Assembly: GCA_019245455.1 (NCBI GenBank)
Contig: JAFARM010000152.1
Location: 1-13,965, forward strand
Length of the DNA stretch: 13,965 nucleotides
Direction of reading: 5' to 3'
Source of the DNA: Sphingomonadaceae bacterium
GTDB taxonomy: Bacteria > Pseudomonadota > Alphaproteobacteria > Sphingomonadales > Sphingomonadaceae
Under the pieces are notes generated by a model, which made no database searches, was not told the DNA's origin, and was given only the letters and a program-made list of their open reading frames with translations. Positions within the stretch are counted from its first letter, which is position 1; each line of letters begins with the position of its first letter. A program made the position numbers and the translations under genes. This document shows positions 1 to 7,084 of this stretch, in pieces.

Positions 1-246
1 GGCGTGCGCGTGCGTCGGTGGGTGACGCTGCACGGGGCGGCGATCAATGTCGCGCCCAGGCTTGCCGACTTCGCCGGGATCGTCCCCTGCGGGATCGCCG
101 ACGCCGCCGTCACCAGCCTCGCGGCCATGGGGCAAGCGGTTGATTTCGCGGTGGTGGACGATGCCCTGGCGGCCGGATTGTCGGATTTTCTGACAGCTGT
201 TCATCGACGCGCAATGCCGCTTGAGCCGGGCGCGCAACTTGTCTAA
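1..246 (+). CDS. lipB: Octanoyltransferase LipB, C-terminal part (cut by window edge)
   Basis: This is the last 81 residues of LipB, the cytoplasmic enzyme that moves the octanoyl group from acyl carrier protein to a lysine of lipoyl-dependent enzymes, the first step of lipoate synthesis. The reading frame is open to the left edge, so the start lies outside. The family core is visible: the [14 protein letters not shown] stretch (typically RR..+.HG.ALNV), then AGIVPCGI, whose Cys (codon 88-90) aligns with the catalytic cysteine of the xPCG motif. The catalytic lysine of the KIAA.G motif would lie just left of the edge. The C-terminal tail after the PCGI motif is of normal length. The GTG at 4 is an internal valine codon, not a start. 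A small CCCC/GGGG hairpin (253-265) follows the stop but has no T-tract. Confidence 0.9.
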   Translation, partial: GVRVRRWVTLHGAAINVAPRLADFAGIVPCGIADAAVTSLAAMGQAVDFAVVDDALAAGLSDFLTAVHRRAMPLEPGAQLV

Positions 247-323
247 TGTCTACCCCGGTTAGGGGATAAGGCTTGAACCGAAACCGCCGAATCATGCCTG
301 CTAGGGATCAACAGGAGACACAC

Positions 324-614
324 ATGGGTGCCATGACCAAGATCAAGACGGTTTCGCTCGTCGCCGGCCTCGCGCTGGCGGTTGTCGCGTGCGGCGAGAA
401 GAAGGCCGACACATCGACCTCGACCACCACGACCGAGACGACCCCGGCTGCGCCGGCCGCCGACGCGACGGCGGCGGCTCCTGCCGCTGCTCCGGCCGCG
501 GGTGCTGCCGATGCGATGGCGACCGCTCCCGCCGCGGGCGATGCGACCGCCGCGCCGGCCGCAGGTGCCGCGACGACGACGACGGACTCGACGACCACCA
601 CGACGAAGCCGTAA
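324..614 (+). CDS. Small Ala/Pro/Thr-rich lipoprotein, function unknown
   Basis: This is a predicted 96-residue precursor exported and lipid-anchored. The N-terminus MGAMTKIKTVSLVAGLALAV is a basic-then-hydrophobic signal sequence ending in a lipobox (VVAC), so lipidation is expected at the cysteine about 22 residues in, followed by GEKK. The mature part is almost only Ala, Pro, Thr and Asp with two threonine-rich blocks (one at each end), which suggests a flexible spacer with no folded domain. The start at 324 is chosen because AGGAG at 313-317 sits 6 bases upstream; an in-frame start at 273 would add 17 residues before the signal sequence, and a second ATG at 333 is possible. It ends just before a strong intrinsic terminator, so it is probably a single-gene unit. 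I do not recognise a named family; similar small lipoproteins are common in sphingomonads. Confidence 0.8.
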   Translation: MGAMTKIKTVSLVAGLALAVVACGEKKADTSTSTTTTETTPAAPAADATAAAPAAAPAAGAADAMATAPAAGDATAAPAAGAATTTTDSTTTTTKP

Positions 615-637
615 GCCCACGGCGTGCGTTGACGGAA

Positions 638-668
638 AGGGCCGCCGCACTGGCGGCCCTTTCTTTTT
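638..668 (+). terminator. Intrinsic terminator after the lipoprotein gene
   Basis: A perfect 9-bp stem AGGGCCGCC (638-646) / GGCGGCCCT (652-660) with a 5-base GCACT loop is followed by TTCTTTTT. It lies 23 bases after the stop codon at 614 and before the SCP2-like gene, so it should separate the two genes. Confidence 0.92.
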
Positions 669-673
669 GACCT

Positions 674-679
674 GGGGAG
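674..679 (+). promoter_or_regulatory. Ribosome binding site that decides the SCP2-like gene start
   Basis: GGGGAG at 674-679 directly abuts the first ATG (680) but is 6 bases from the in-frame ATG at 686. Normal spacing therefore favours 686 as the true start. Confidence 0.7.
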
Positions 680-685
680 ATGACA

Positions 686-985
686 ATGAGCCTCGAGCAG
701 ATCACCGAGCAGATGCGGTCGCGGGTCGGCACCAGCGCCGGCCTGAAGAAGTCGGTCAAGTTCGACTTCGGCGGCGACGGCATCGTCCGCATCGATGACA
801 CGGTTTCGCCGGCGGTCGTCGACAACACCGATGCCTCGACCGACTGCACCGTCCGCGTCAGCATGGCCGACTTCATGGACATGGCGAGCGGCAAGCAGAA
901 CCCGCAGATGGCGTTCATGATGGGCAAGCTGAAGGTCGACGGCGATATGTCGGTGGCGCTGCAACTCGGCAGCCTGCTCGGCTGA
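686..985 (+). CDS. SCP2-like sterol-carrier domain protein
   Basis: A 99-residue protein made of one SCP2 (sterol carrier protein 2-like) fold. Visible family features are the N-terminal helix (SLEQITEQMRSRVG), the strands VKFDFGGDGIVRIDD, the DCTVRVSMADFMDMASGKQNPQ segment with its acidic helix, and the typical end FMMGKLKVDGDMSVALQL. The family binds hydrophobic ligands such as fatty acyl-CoA or sterol-like lipids; bacterial single-domain members act in the cytoplasm and mostly have no proven ligand. No signal peptide is seen. The start at 686 rather than 680 follows from the ribosome binding site spacing. It is preceded by a terminator and followed by 88 bases before the next gene, so it is probably its own transcript or is co-transcribed with the secreted protein downstream. 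Its biological substrate cannot be read from the sequence. Confidence 0.88.
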   Translation: MSLEQITEQMRSRVGTSAGLKKSVKFDFGGDGIVRIDDTVSPAVVDNTDASTDCTVRVSMADFMDMASGKQNPQMAFMMGKLKVDGDMSVALQLGSLLG

Positions 986-1035
986 CGCGCCGAGCCGAGA
1001 CTGGCGGAGACGAGTCCGCTCTCTTATCGTGCGCG

Positions 1036-1054
1036 CGCGCCGGCATCCGGCGCG
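1036..1054. repeat. GC-rich inverted repeat in the 88-bp gap after the SCP2-like gene
   Basis: CGCGCCGG (1036-1043) pairs perfectly with CCGGCGCG (1047-1054) around a CAT loop, just upstream of the secreted-protein start. No T-tract follows, so it is not a standard terminator. A smaller GCGGA/TCCGC hairpin (1004-1019) lies before it. Either could be a weak attenuator or mRNA-stability element, or chance in GC-rich DNA. Confidence 0.4.
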
Positions 1055-1073
1055 TCGTATGGTGAGCGAGAGA

Positions 1074-1718
1074 ATGGACTTCAGGATTGTTACGGCGGCG
1101 CTATGCGTCGTCATTGCCGCGTCGCCCGCTGCCGCGAAGCCGGCGCGCGGGCGACGGCCCTCGGTGCCGACACCCGCAGCGCCGACGCAGGTTGCGCCAC
1201 CGGCGCCGGCGGCCGTCGGTGCCGCGACGTCGACCGGAACGCTGATGACCCCCAAGGAGGTGGTCATGCGGCCGATGACGCCGGTCGAAGCGGAAGCGAA
1301 CGCGATCTGGAGCACGCGCGCCGGGTTGAACATCGCCGCGCTGCAGTGCCAGTTCTCGCCCTATCTGGCGACCGTCCGCAACTATAACGACTTCCTGCGC
1401 CAGCACGCCGAGGAGCTCGACCGCGCGCGCGCGACGATGATCGCCCATTTCAAGCGCTATGACGGCGCCCAGGCGCAGAACAGCTTCGACCGCTATACGA
1501 CGCAGACGTACAACAGCTATTCGACGCTGGATGCGCAGATCTCGTTCTGCGACGCGGCCGGCCTGGCGGGGCAGCAGTCGCTGACGATCCGCAAAGGTTC
1601 GTTCGGGCGCGAGGCGGCACGCCTGCGCGCGGCGATGCGGGCGGCGCTGGTCCCCGTCGATCCGCTGTCGCTGATCCAGCCCGTCCCGCTGGCACCGGCC
1701 GACCTGCCCCCACTATAG
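1074..1718 (+). CDS. Secreted protein of unknown function
   Basis: A 214-residue protein with a clear Sec signal peptide: MDFRIVTAALCVVIAASPAAA, with likely cleavage after AAA at about residue 21. A proline/alanine-rich linker follows (roughly residues 22-55), then a mostly helical domain rich in aromatic and charged residues (LQCQFSPYLATVRNYNDFLR, HFKRYDGAQAQNSFDRYTTQ, DAQISFCDAAG). Two cysteines in that domain (LQC and SFC) could form a periplasmic disulfide. The start at 1074 is chosen because it gives an uninterrupted signal peptide and has GAGCGAGAG just upstream; the GTG at 1029 would put an arginine-rich stretch in front. I recall similar unnamed proteins from sphingomonads but no assigned function. 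It ends about 70 bases before a hairpin shared with the convergent ompA gene. Confidence 0.8.
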   Translation: MDFRIVTAALCVVIAASPAAAKPARGRRPSVPTPAAPTQVAPPAPAAVGAATSTGTLMTPKEVVMRPMTPVEAEANAIWSTRAGLNIAALQCQFSPYLATVRNYNDFLRQHAEELDRARATMIAHFKRYDGAQAQNSFDRYTTQTYNSYSTLDAQISFCDAAGLAGQQSLTIRKGSFGREAARLRAAMRAALVPVDPLSLIQPVPLAPADLPPL

Positions 1719-1784
1719 CAGCTGGCGATCGGCCGGCCCGGCGAGCCTCTGCCGGTTCGGGGTCGCCGATCCATTGCACCGCAA

Positions 1785-1817
1785 ACAAAAAAGGCCGCCC
1801 CGAGGGGCGGCCTTTCT
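1785..1817. terminator. Bidirectional terminator between convergent genes
   Basis: An 11-12 bp perfect stem (AAGGCCGCCC core at 1790-1800, matching 1805-1815) closes on a CGAG tetraloop. On the minus strand the hairpin is followed by a TTTTTTGTTT run, giving a strong terminator for ompA, whose stop is at 1834. On the plus strand the tail is TTTCTGTT, a weaker but plausible terminator for the secreted-protein gene ending at 1718. Confidence 0.9.
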
Positions 1818-1833
1818 GTTGGTGCGCAGCCGG

Positions 1834-3012
1834 TTACTGCGGGCGGCAGGGGCCGTTCGATGCCGGGGCCGGAGCACCACCGAAGGTGATCTCGACGCGG
1901 CGGTTCTGCGGCTCGCGGACGCCGTCGGCAGTATCGACCAGCGGCCGGGTCTCGCCGAACGCCTCGGTCGTGATGACGCCGGGGGCAACGCCCTTCTTGG
2001 TCATGTAGTCCTTGACCGCGTCGGCGCGCCGCTGCGACAGCGCCTGGTTGTAGTCCGGCTTGCCCGACTTGTCGGCGTGACCGGCGAGCGTGACGCTGGT
2101 CTGACCGGTCGCGGCATACTGGTCGGCGGCACGGTCGAGGATCGCAGCGGCCTCCGGCGTGATGACCGACCGATCCCAGTCGAAGAACACCAGGAACGGC
2201 CCGGGCGTCACGGCAGCCGGCGGGCACAGCGGCAGCGGCGGCGGCGGGGTCGGAGCCGGCGGCGGGGCCGGCGGAGCGGGCGGCGGCGGCGGGGCCTCAC
2301 CCCCGAAGTTGTACGTCAGCCCGACGAGAAGGCTGTGCGTCCGCACCCGGTCGCGGAAATTCACGCCCGTGGTGCTGACGGTATCGACGCGATCGACGTT
2401 GAAGTAGCGATACTTCAGCGAGACGTCGACGTGGTTGGTCACGGGCTTGTACACGCCGGCAAGCAGCTGCCAAGCGAAATGGGTGTCGCTGTCGTCGAGG
2501 AAATACGGCCCGGGATGGACGAAGGCGTACGTCTCTTCCTTGACGCGCGCGACGCCGACACCACCGCCAAGATAGCCGCCAAAGGCCCGATCCTTGCCGC
2601 CGAAGTCGACGAGGCCATTAACCATGAACGACAGGATCGACTGGTTGCCCGACGGATTATTGTAGTTGCCCGTCGTGGCAACCCCCGTGGCACCGGTCGA
2701 CTGCGTCAGTCCCGGCAACCCGCCGTTGACCTGAAGATAATCGACGTTGGTGTTCTTGTAGCCAACCTCGAACTCGGTCCGGAAGATCCCGAAGTCGTAG
2801 CCAAGGATGCCGTCGACATCATAGCCGACCTTGTAGTTGGCACGAAGGGGTTGCGAGTAGGTCGTGCCCGCGGTGTCGCGGAGGTCAAAGGTCGAGTTCT
2901 GAGCGATGACACCGCCACCCTCGAGCCCGACATAGAACGACTTGTCCTTCGCGAGCGCCGGGCCGGCGAGCGCGGTGCTGGCCAACGCGACAGCTACGGC
3001 AAATTTCCGCAT
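1834..3012 (-). CDS. OmpA-family outer-membrane protein (beta-barrel plus peptidoglycan-binding domain)
   Basis: A 392-residue envelope protein. Residues 1-21 (MRKFAVAVALASTALAGPALA) are a signal peptide. Residues about 22-235 form an outer-membrane barrel with alternating strands (SFYVGLEGGGV; LLVGLTYNFGGEA at its end). Residues about 236-265 are a proline-rich hinge with one Cys (263). From about 270 to the end is an OmpA domain: FFDWDRSVITPEA, LAGHADKSG, YNQALSQRRADAVKDYM and QNRRVEITF. Asp314 and Arg329 have the same 15-residue spacing as the diaminopimelate-binding pair D271/R286 of E. coli OmpA. A second Cys (389) near the C-terminus could pair with Cys263. The start at 3012 has AAGGGA about 6 bases upstream and gives the signal peptide; the longer open frame upstream is a shadow of the DUF2793 and g15 genes. 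The role is probably envelope anchoring and possibly porin-like. It has its own promoter and terminator, so it is independent of the phage module. Confidence 0.93.
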   Translation of the reverse strand: MRKFAVAVALASTALAGPALAKDKSFYVGLEGGGVIAQNSTFDLRDTAGTTYSQPLRANYKVGYDVDGILGYDFGIFRTEFEVGYKNTNVDYLQVNGGLPGLTQSTGATGVATTGNYNNPSGNQSILSFMVNGLVDFGGKDRAFGGYLGGGVGVARVKEETYAFVHPGPYFLDDSDTHFAWQLLAGVYKPVTNHVDVSLKYRYFNVDRVDTVSTTGVNFRDRVRTHSLLVGLTYNFGGEAPPPPPAPPAPPPAPTPPPPLPLCPPAAVTPGPFLVFFDWDRSVITPEAAAILDRAADQYAATGQTSVTLAGHADKSGKPDYNQALSQRRADAVKDYMTKKGVAPGVITTEAFGETRPLVDTADGVREPQNRRVEITFGGAPAPASNGPCRPQ

Positions 3013-3051
3013 GCTTGATCCCTTCACGGTTTTGCAGTCCTCTGAACTGGC

Positions 3052-3075
3052 ATAACGCTCTAACCGAGCCGTTAT
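3052..3075. repeat. Dyad overlapping the OmpA gene promoter (possible operator)
   Basis: ATAACGCTC (3052-3060) and GAGCCGTTAT (3066-3075) form an inverted repeat with one bulged base and a 5-base centre. It covers the -10 and the predicted start point, a typical position for a repressor site. It could also be the foot of the mRNA leader. No matching regulator is in the window. Confidence 0.45.
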
Positions 3076-3078
3076 ACC
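3071..3078 (-). promoter_or_regulatory. Extended -10 promoter of the OmpA gene
   Basis: Read on the minus strand, TGGTATAAC gives a TATAAC -10 hexamer (plus coordinates 3071-3076) preceded by the TGn extension. No good -35 lies 17 bases upstream, as expected for an extended -10. The predicted start near 3064 gives a leader of about 50 bases ahead of the ATG at 3012. A competing TTGCAC-N17-TAGAGC arrangement is weaker. Confidence 0.5.
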
Positions 3079-3149
3079 AGTGCAAGTCGCGATTCCGATC
3101 AGGTGTTGCTCAGAAACAACATACGTTTCCCTAAGTACTTGAAGTCGCA

Positions 3150-3644
3150 TCACGTGGCTGCCAGCAGCCCTTCCGATCGTAACGCCGCCAGAATGGCCGC
3201 CAGCGTTGCCCGCGCCTCTGCATCGACCACTTGCCCGCCGGTCGGCGGAACGATTGCCGCAGCCGCCGTGCCGAGCACCGCCCGGCCCCCGACGACCAGC
3301 GCCGGCACCGGCCATCCGTCGCGCCAGCTGCCACCCGCGAAGTGGACGAACGCGGCCTCGTCGCCGACGTAAGCGATGCAGCCGTCGCTCGGGACGAGGA
3401 AGGTCCAACCAGCACCGTCGAAAGAGGCAATCCGGCCATCCTGCCCCGCCCAATCGCCGACCGCGCCGGCAGGGACGATCGACGCGGCACCGGGCGCGGG
3501 GGTTGCGGGCTCGACGGCGGTGCGACTGGCGACCGCAAGGTGAAGCAGCGCGTCGATGCGGATGAGCGCCTCGTTGTGGGTGATCTCCTTCTGCGCCTGA
3601 CCGGCAGACAGCAGCGGCAGGGCATAGCGTGCGGTGTCGGGCAT
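3150..3644 (-). CDS. DUF2793 phage/GTA-associated protein
   Basis: A 164-residue protein of the DUF2793 family, which typically follows the tail-tip gene in alphaproteobacterial GTAs and prophages. The family start is clear: LPLLSAGQAQKEITHNEALIRIDALLHL. It continues with a beta-rich region (AGQDGRIASFDGAGWTFLVP, GCIAYVGDEAAFVHFAGGSWRDGW) and ends in a helix with ALRSEGLL. Its function is not established; the position after g15 and the Gly/Trp/aromatic-rich beta region suggest a tail-tip or fibre accessory, perhaps carbohydrate-binding (inference). It starts 21 bases after the g15 stop, with GAGAGG upstream, so it is the last gene of the operon. I see no strong terminator between it and the OmpA promoter, only the AAGTACTT palindrome (3133-3140) and a weak TGTTG/CAACA hairpin. 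Confidence 0.88.
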   Translation of the reverse strand: MPDTARYALPLLSAGQAQKEITHNEALIRIDALLHLAVASRTAVEPATPAPGAASIVPAGAVGDWAGQDGRIASFDGAGWTFLVPSDGCIAYVGDEAAFVHFAGGSWRDGWPVPALVVGGRAVLGTAAAAIVPPTGGQVVDAEARATLAAILAALRSEGLLAAT

Positions 3645-3665
3645 GATGGACCTCTCGGGTGACGG

Positions 3666-5843
3666 TCAGAGGGTAATGGTCGCCGCGGCACCGGCGCCGA
3701 CGGCCGCACTGACCTGGGCGACCTCGATGGTGACGGGGCCTCCGGCCAAATCCGCCTGAGCCGCGGCTGCGGGGTAGACCCACCGCGGTTCGACGACGTC
3801 GGTCTGGCGCAGGACGGCGGCACCCCGGCGCACGATCACGTGGTAGCGCTCGTCCTGCTCGGCCAAAGGTGCGTCGGTGCCGTCGCTCCAGGCGAAGCCG
3901 GCGCGGCTGCGACGAACCCATGTCAGCACGCGGTCGCCCTGCGCGGAAGCATCGACCGTGAGCGCCACGGGCGATAGCGGGCGCAGCGCCTTGCCTGCTG
4001 GAACGACCACCGTGGGACGTTGCCCGGCCGGATCGTCCAGCGGCCCGACGCCCTTGAACTGCAGCGATGCGCCGACGAGTTCGACCGGCAGCGCGAAGGT
4101 CGTCAGCCGGTCATCGAGCAAGACGAAGCGCTCGCTTCCCACATGGCCGGGCACGGCCGCTTCCGACCCGCGGCGTCCGCGCAGCAGATTGCTGAGACGA
4201 AAGCGGGTACCGCCGAGAGCGATCGCAGTGCCGAACTGAACGACCTCGTCGCCGATCAGCGCCAGGTTCGCACCCGCAAGGACCGCGGGATCGCTCGCGC
4301 TGACCAGGCTGTCGTCGGCGCGCAGCAGATCGACATCGACGCTCGCCAGGCGGTCCCACGTCGTCGTCGGACCGGCCGCAAGGACGGACCGCGTCGTTCC
4401 GATCGTCGCGGGCGTGCCGATCGTCGCGGCGACGGCATAGCTATCGCCGCCGTCGCGACTGAACAAAATGTCCGCCCGCCGCCAACCAGGGCTTGCGCCG
4501 CTGGCCGCGAGCAGCAGCAGCGGCGACATCGGCAGCGGGCCGGGCAGCGGCGGCAGGTCGAGGACGTGGATCACCGTCGCGCCCTGCGGCGCGTCGGTAG
4601 CGGCGTAAGCCCGGCCAGGGTCCGCCACCAACGCCGCCACCGGAGCAGCGGCGACGCGGGCGAGGTCGAGCGTGACGGCACCGCCGGTGATTGTCCGGTG
4701 CGTCACGCGCCACGGCTGGGGATCGTCGCCGGCGAGGACGAAGTCGCCGAGTTGCACGTCGGCGTAGCGCCACGGGACGGCGATCTGTTGCGTCGTGCGC
4801 GCCGCGATGGCCCGGCGCAGCGCGGCGTCGGCGAGAAGCTTCACGTCCGCGGCCGCCGCAGCGATGGTCAGGTCATGCTGTTCGACGCGAAGCGCCGGTG
4901 AGCGGCGAGCAGCCGCCTGGATGCCGGTCTGATACTCGCGGTCGACATCGCCATACGACAGCCAGATCGCATCGGGAATGGTGGTGTCGGCGGCGCGGAC
5001 GGCGTGGCGCTCGGCCGCCGTCGCATGGTCGCTGACGCCAAGGTCCGCGCTGCCAACCGGCGTGGCTGCCGTTCCCGCCCCGATCCGCAGCGCGAGACCG
5101 TTGTCGCCGAGCGTCAGGTCGGCGACGACGGCCAGTGCCGTCAGCGCTTGGCGGATGGTGCCGCCCGTCGCCGCGGCGAAGCCGACGACCGTCGGCAGCG
5201 CTGCCTGCCGCTCGACGGGGGCAAGGTCGGCGGCGATCGCGTCGACCGCGACGGGCTCCGCGTCGGCGACGACCTCGAACGTCAGATTGGGGATGCGGTT
5301 GCCATAGTCGGCGAGCGGCAGATCCTCGAACACGAGGTACGCCAGCCCCCGATAGGCGGGCGTGCCGGCCGTACCCTCGGCCGCGGCGATCAGCGGATCG
5401 ACCGGCTGCGCCTCGCCACCGAGGTAGGTGCGGATCGTCGCCGGGAAGTTGAGCGTGCCGTCGGCCGCGCGGAGCAGTTTCCCGTCGGCCCAGATGCGTT
5501 CCACCCCGGCGATTGGCCGCGCGGCAACGACGACGGCGAACGACGACGAGTAACTATAGGTGTTGGTCGCCGGGCCGCCCTTGCCGCCGCCGCTGTGCTG
5601 GCGCGATTCCTTGATGCCCGCCGTCCATACGAGGTTGCCGGCAACGCGCATCCGGCCATAGATTCGCGGCAGCGGCTCGCCATAGGCGGCGCTCTGCACC
5701 GTCAGGTTGGCGAGGCGCGGCCCTTCGCGCGTGGCACCGCCAAACAGCCCGCGGTCGAGCGTGCTGCCGACCAGCGTGCCGACGAGACCGCCAATCGGCC
5801 CGCCGATGACGCGGCCTATGGTGCCGAGGATAAGCGTCGCCAT
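3666..5843 (-). CDS. GTA g15-type tail-tip / host-specificity protein without TIM barrel
   Basis: A 725-residue baseplate protein. The N-terminus is the Gly-rich hydrophobic segment usual for g15 (MATLILGTIGRVIGGPIGG, to about residue 35), followed by EGPRLANLTVQSAAYGEPLPRIYGRMRVAGN, a signature of this family. Around residues 85-185 come the PIAGVERIWADGKLLR and AYRGLAYLVFEDLPLADYGNRIPNLTFEV blocks. The rest is the phage-tail_3 (Pfam 'putative phage tail protein') region with WLSYGDVDREYQTG and PWRYADVQLGDFVL, then beta-sandwich modules to the C-terminus. The Rhodobacter g15 is about 1,300 residues and has a TIM-barrel domain between these parts; here the block after NLTFEVVAD runs straight into the phage-tail region. 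GGAGG lies 9 bases before the start, and only 3 bases separate it from the peptidase stop. It probably forms the tail tip that meets the cell surface. Confidence 0.9.
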   Translation of the reverse strand: MATLILGTIGRVIGGPIGGLVGTLVGSTLDRGLFGGATREGPRLANLTVQSAAYGEPLPRIYGRMRVAGNLVWTAGIKESRQHSGGGKGGPATNTYSYSSSFAVVVAARPIAGVERIWADGKLLRAADGTLNFPATIRTYLGGEAQPVDPLIAAAEGTAGTPAYRGLAYLVFEDLPLADYGNRIPNLTFEVVADAEPVAVDAIAADLAPVERQAALPTVVGFAAATGGTIRQALTALAVVADLTLGDNGLALRIGAGTAATPVGSADLGVSDHATAAERHAVRAADTTIPDAIWLSYGDVDREYQTGIQAAARRSPALRVEQHDLTIAAAAADVKLLADAALRRAIAARTTQQIAVPWRYADVQLGDFVLAGDDPQPWRVTHRTITGGAVTLDLARVAAAPVAALVADPGRAYAATDAPQGATVIHVLDLPPLPGPLPMSPLLLLAASGASPGWRRADILFSRDGGDSYAVAATIGTPATIGTTRSVLAAGPTTTWDRLASVDVDLLRADDSLVSASDPAVLAGANLALIGDEVVQFGTAIALGGTRFRLSNLLRGRRGSEAAVPGHVGSERFVLLDDRLTTFALPVELVGASLQFKGVGPLDDPAGQRPTVVVPAGKALRPLSPVALTVDASAQGDRVLTWVRRSRAGFAWSDGTDAPLAEQDERYHVIVRRGAAVLRQTDVVEPRWVYPAAAAQADLAGGPVTIEVAQVSAAVGAGAAATITL

Positions 5844-5846
5844 GGA

Positions 5847-6248
5847 TCAGTCCTCCGGAAGGCGCCAAGCGGCGACGAGGCTCCACGCGGGGTCGGCCGG
5901 TCCCTCGACGACGCGGCCGAGCCCGGCATGGGCGTGGACGATGCCGCCCCAGGTGACGACGGCGAGGTGCCGCCGATGGCGGCGCGGGGCCAGGACGAGG
6001 ATGTCGCCGGGCTCGGCATCGGCCACCGGCGTTGCGCCGATCGCCGCAATCGCAGCGTCGAGCCGCGCTTCGTTGTCGCCGCCGAGCCCGTATGTCGGCA
6101 CGCGCGGCCGGCACCCGGCCGCCGCCGCCGCGACGAGGGCGACGCCAACGCAGTCAAGACCCGTCCCCGGCACGCGCCCCTGCAGGCGGAAGCGCGTGCC
6201 GAGACAGCCGCGTGCGGCCGCGACGATGGCGTCGGCGCGGGGGTGCAT
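5847..6248 (-). CDS. GTA g14-type NlpC/P60 cell-wall peptidase
   Basis: A 133-residue NlpC/P60-type cysteine peptidase, the tail-tip enzyme that opens peptidoglycan during DNA delivery. The catalytic cysteine is Cys33 in GTGLDCVGV. The histidine is probably His94 (RRHLAVVT), and the third polar residue His107 in IVHAHAGLG. Between them lies the expected EPGDILVL strand. The length matches stand-alone phage versions with no extra domain. The start at 6248 is preferred because it forms a TGATG overlap with the hub gene stop; longer versions would run over the conserved end of that gene. The order hub, peptidase, g15 is the GTA order. Confidence 0.92.
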   Translation of the reverse strand: MHPRADAIVAAARGCLGTRFRLQGRVPGTGLDCVGVALVAAAAAGCRPRVPTYGLGGDNEARLDAAIAAIGATPVADAEPGDILVLAPRRHRRHLAVVTWGGIVHAHAGLGRVVEGPADPAWSLVAAWRLPED

Positions 6249-7081
6249 CAGACGCCGGGGAAGCGGGTGAGCACGTCGCTGCCCGGCACGTGCGGTTCGC
6301 CGCGGAAGTTGGCGGCATTGCCGAACCGCCCGACGCACGTCGCCAGGCGCTTGTCACAGCCTTCGCGCAGCTCGACCCGGAGCCCCGCCGGCAGGTCGCC
6401 GGGCAGCGCCTCGACCAGCAGCAGCGCCGCGCCGTCGGTCGCGGCGACATAGCCGTCGATCCCCGCCGCCGGCCCATCGAGCGGACGCACGCGGCCCCCG
6501 ACAAAGCGATCCAGCCCGGACAGCCCGGCAACGACCAACCGATCGCCCGTCGATCCCTCGGCCAGGGTCGCCAACACGGTTCGCGGCGCGAGATCGACCC
6601 GACAGCGGCGGTCGCCAAGCTCGGCCCGGCAGGTCGGCGAGCAGGTCTCGACGGCGAGCGCGTCGAACGCCGCCGTCGGCCCGCGCACGGTCGCGGTGAA
6701 GCTGCCGGTGACGCCCGTCAGGTCGCGCGCCACCTCGCCCATCGTGCCGCGGGCGACGGGGAGCGTACCGGCGGCAGGCGCGGTCCAGTCGACCATGAAC
6801 ACCTGCAGCGCCGCGCCGTCGAACCGTCCGGCGGCGAGGTCCGCCTCGGTGATCGCGCCGGCGCTCAGCGCGCCGGTGAACTCCATCGTCGCGACGTCGA
6901 GGCCGAGGCCGGCGCTGATCGCCGACGGGGTCATGCCCGGCGCCGCCTCGTAGCGGAGGCCGGCCACCGTGATCGCCTGGTCGTGGCTGGTGAAGCCGAG
7001 CGTGACGCCGTCGGTGCGGGCGACGCGCCAGCACAAGGCGATCGTCGTCACCTCGGGCGCGAGGGCATCGCCGAAGGTCAT
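6248..7081 (-). CDS. GTA g13-type tail hub protein (DUF2163 / phage_BR0599)
   Basis: A 277-residue baseplate hub protein. The N-terminal DUF2163 region is typical (TTIALCWRVARTDGVTLGFT, GLRYEAAPGMTPSAI, VFMVDW), and the C-terminal phage_BR0599 region ends in GCDKRLATCVGRFGN and the PHVPGSDVLTRFPG motif. Cysteines lie at 17, 147, 151, 160, 242 and 249. The hub of the Rhodobacter GTA particle is reported to hold an iron-sulfur cluster, and the 147/151/160 plus 242/249 set is a plausible ligand group here; which residues bind cannot be settled from sequence. It starts 3 bases after the g12 stop and its own stop overlaps the peptidase start, consistent with fixed subunit ratios in the baseplate. 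Confidence 0.92.
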   Translation of the reverse strand: MTFGDALAPEVTTIALCWRVARTDGVTLGFTSHDQAITVAGLRYEAAPGMTPSAISAGLGLDVATMEFTGALSAGAITEADLAAGRFDGAALQVFMVDWTAPAAGTLPVARGTMGEVARDLTGVTGSFTATVRGPTAAFDALAVETCSPTCRAELGDRRCRVDLAPRTVLATLAEGSTGDRLVVAGLSGLDRFVGGRVRPLDGPAAGIDGYVAATDGAALLLVEALPGDLPAGLRVELREGCDKRLATCVGRFGNAANFRGEPHVPGSDVLTRFPGV

Positions 7082-7084
7082 CGC

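Noticed and set aside
273..301. TTGAAC (273-278) as a -35 element for the lipoprotein gene
   Set aside because: The hexamer 17 bases downstream (GCCTGC) is a poor -10, so a promoter cannot be claimed.
273..323. Upstream start at 273 for the lipoprotein
   Set aside because: It would put 17 charged residues before the signal sequence and has no suitable ribosome binding site, unlike the ATG at 324.
308..1333. A 341-codon minus-strand frame over the lipoprotein and SCP2-like genes
   Set aside because: It is antisense to two well-supported genes and has no recognisable features.
1774..3018. A 414-codon + strand frame antisense to the OmpA gene
   Set aside because: It begins inside the terminator hairpin and mirrors the OmpA coding sequence; composition is that of a shadow frame.
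3103..3141. Terminator for the phage operon after DUF2793
   Set aside because: Only an 8-base palindrome and a 5-bp stem are present and neither has a T-tract on the minus strand.
3013..3921. N-terminal extension of the OmpA frame to a 695-residue protein
   Set aside because: The extension is low-complexity Arg/Gly text overlapping DUF2793 and g15 in another frame, and the signal peptide begins at 3012 with its own ribosome binding site and promoter.
5004..6452. A 482-codon open frame on the + strand over g15 and g14
   Set aside because: Arg/Asp/Gly-rich shadow without ribosome binding site or family pattern; the minus strand is clearly coding.
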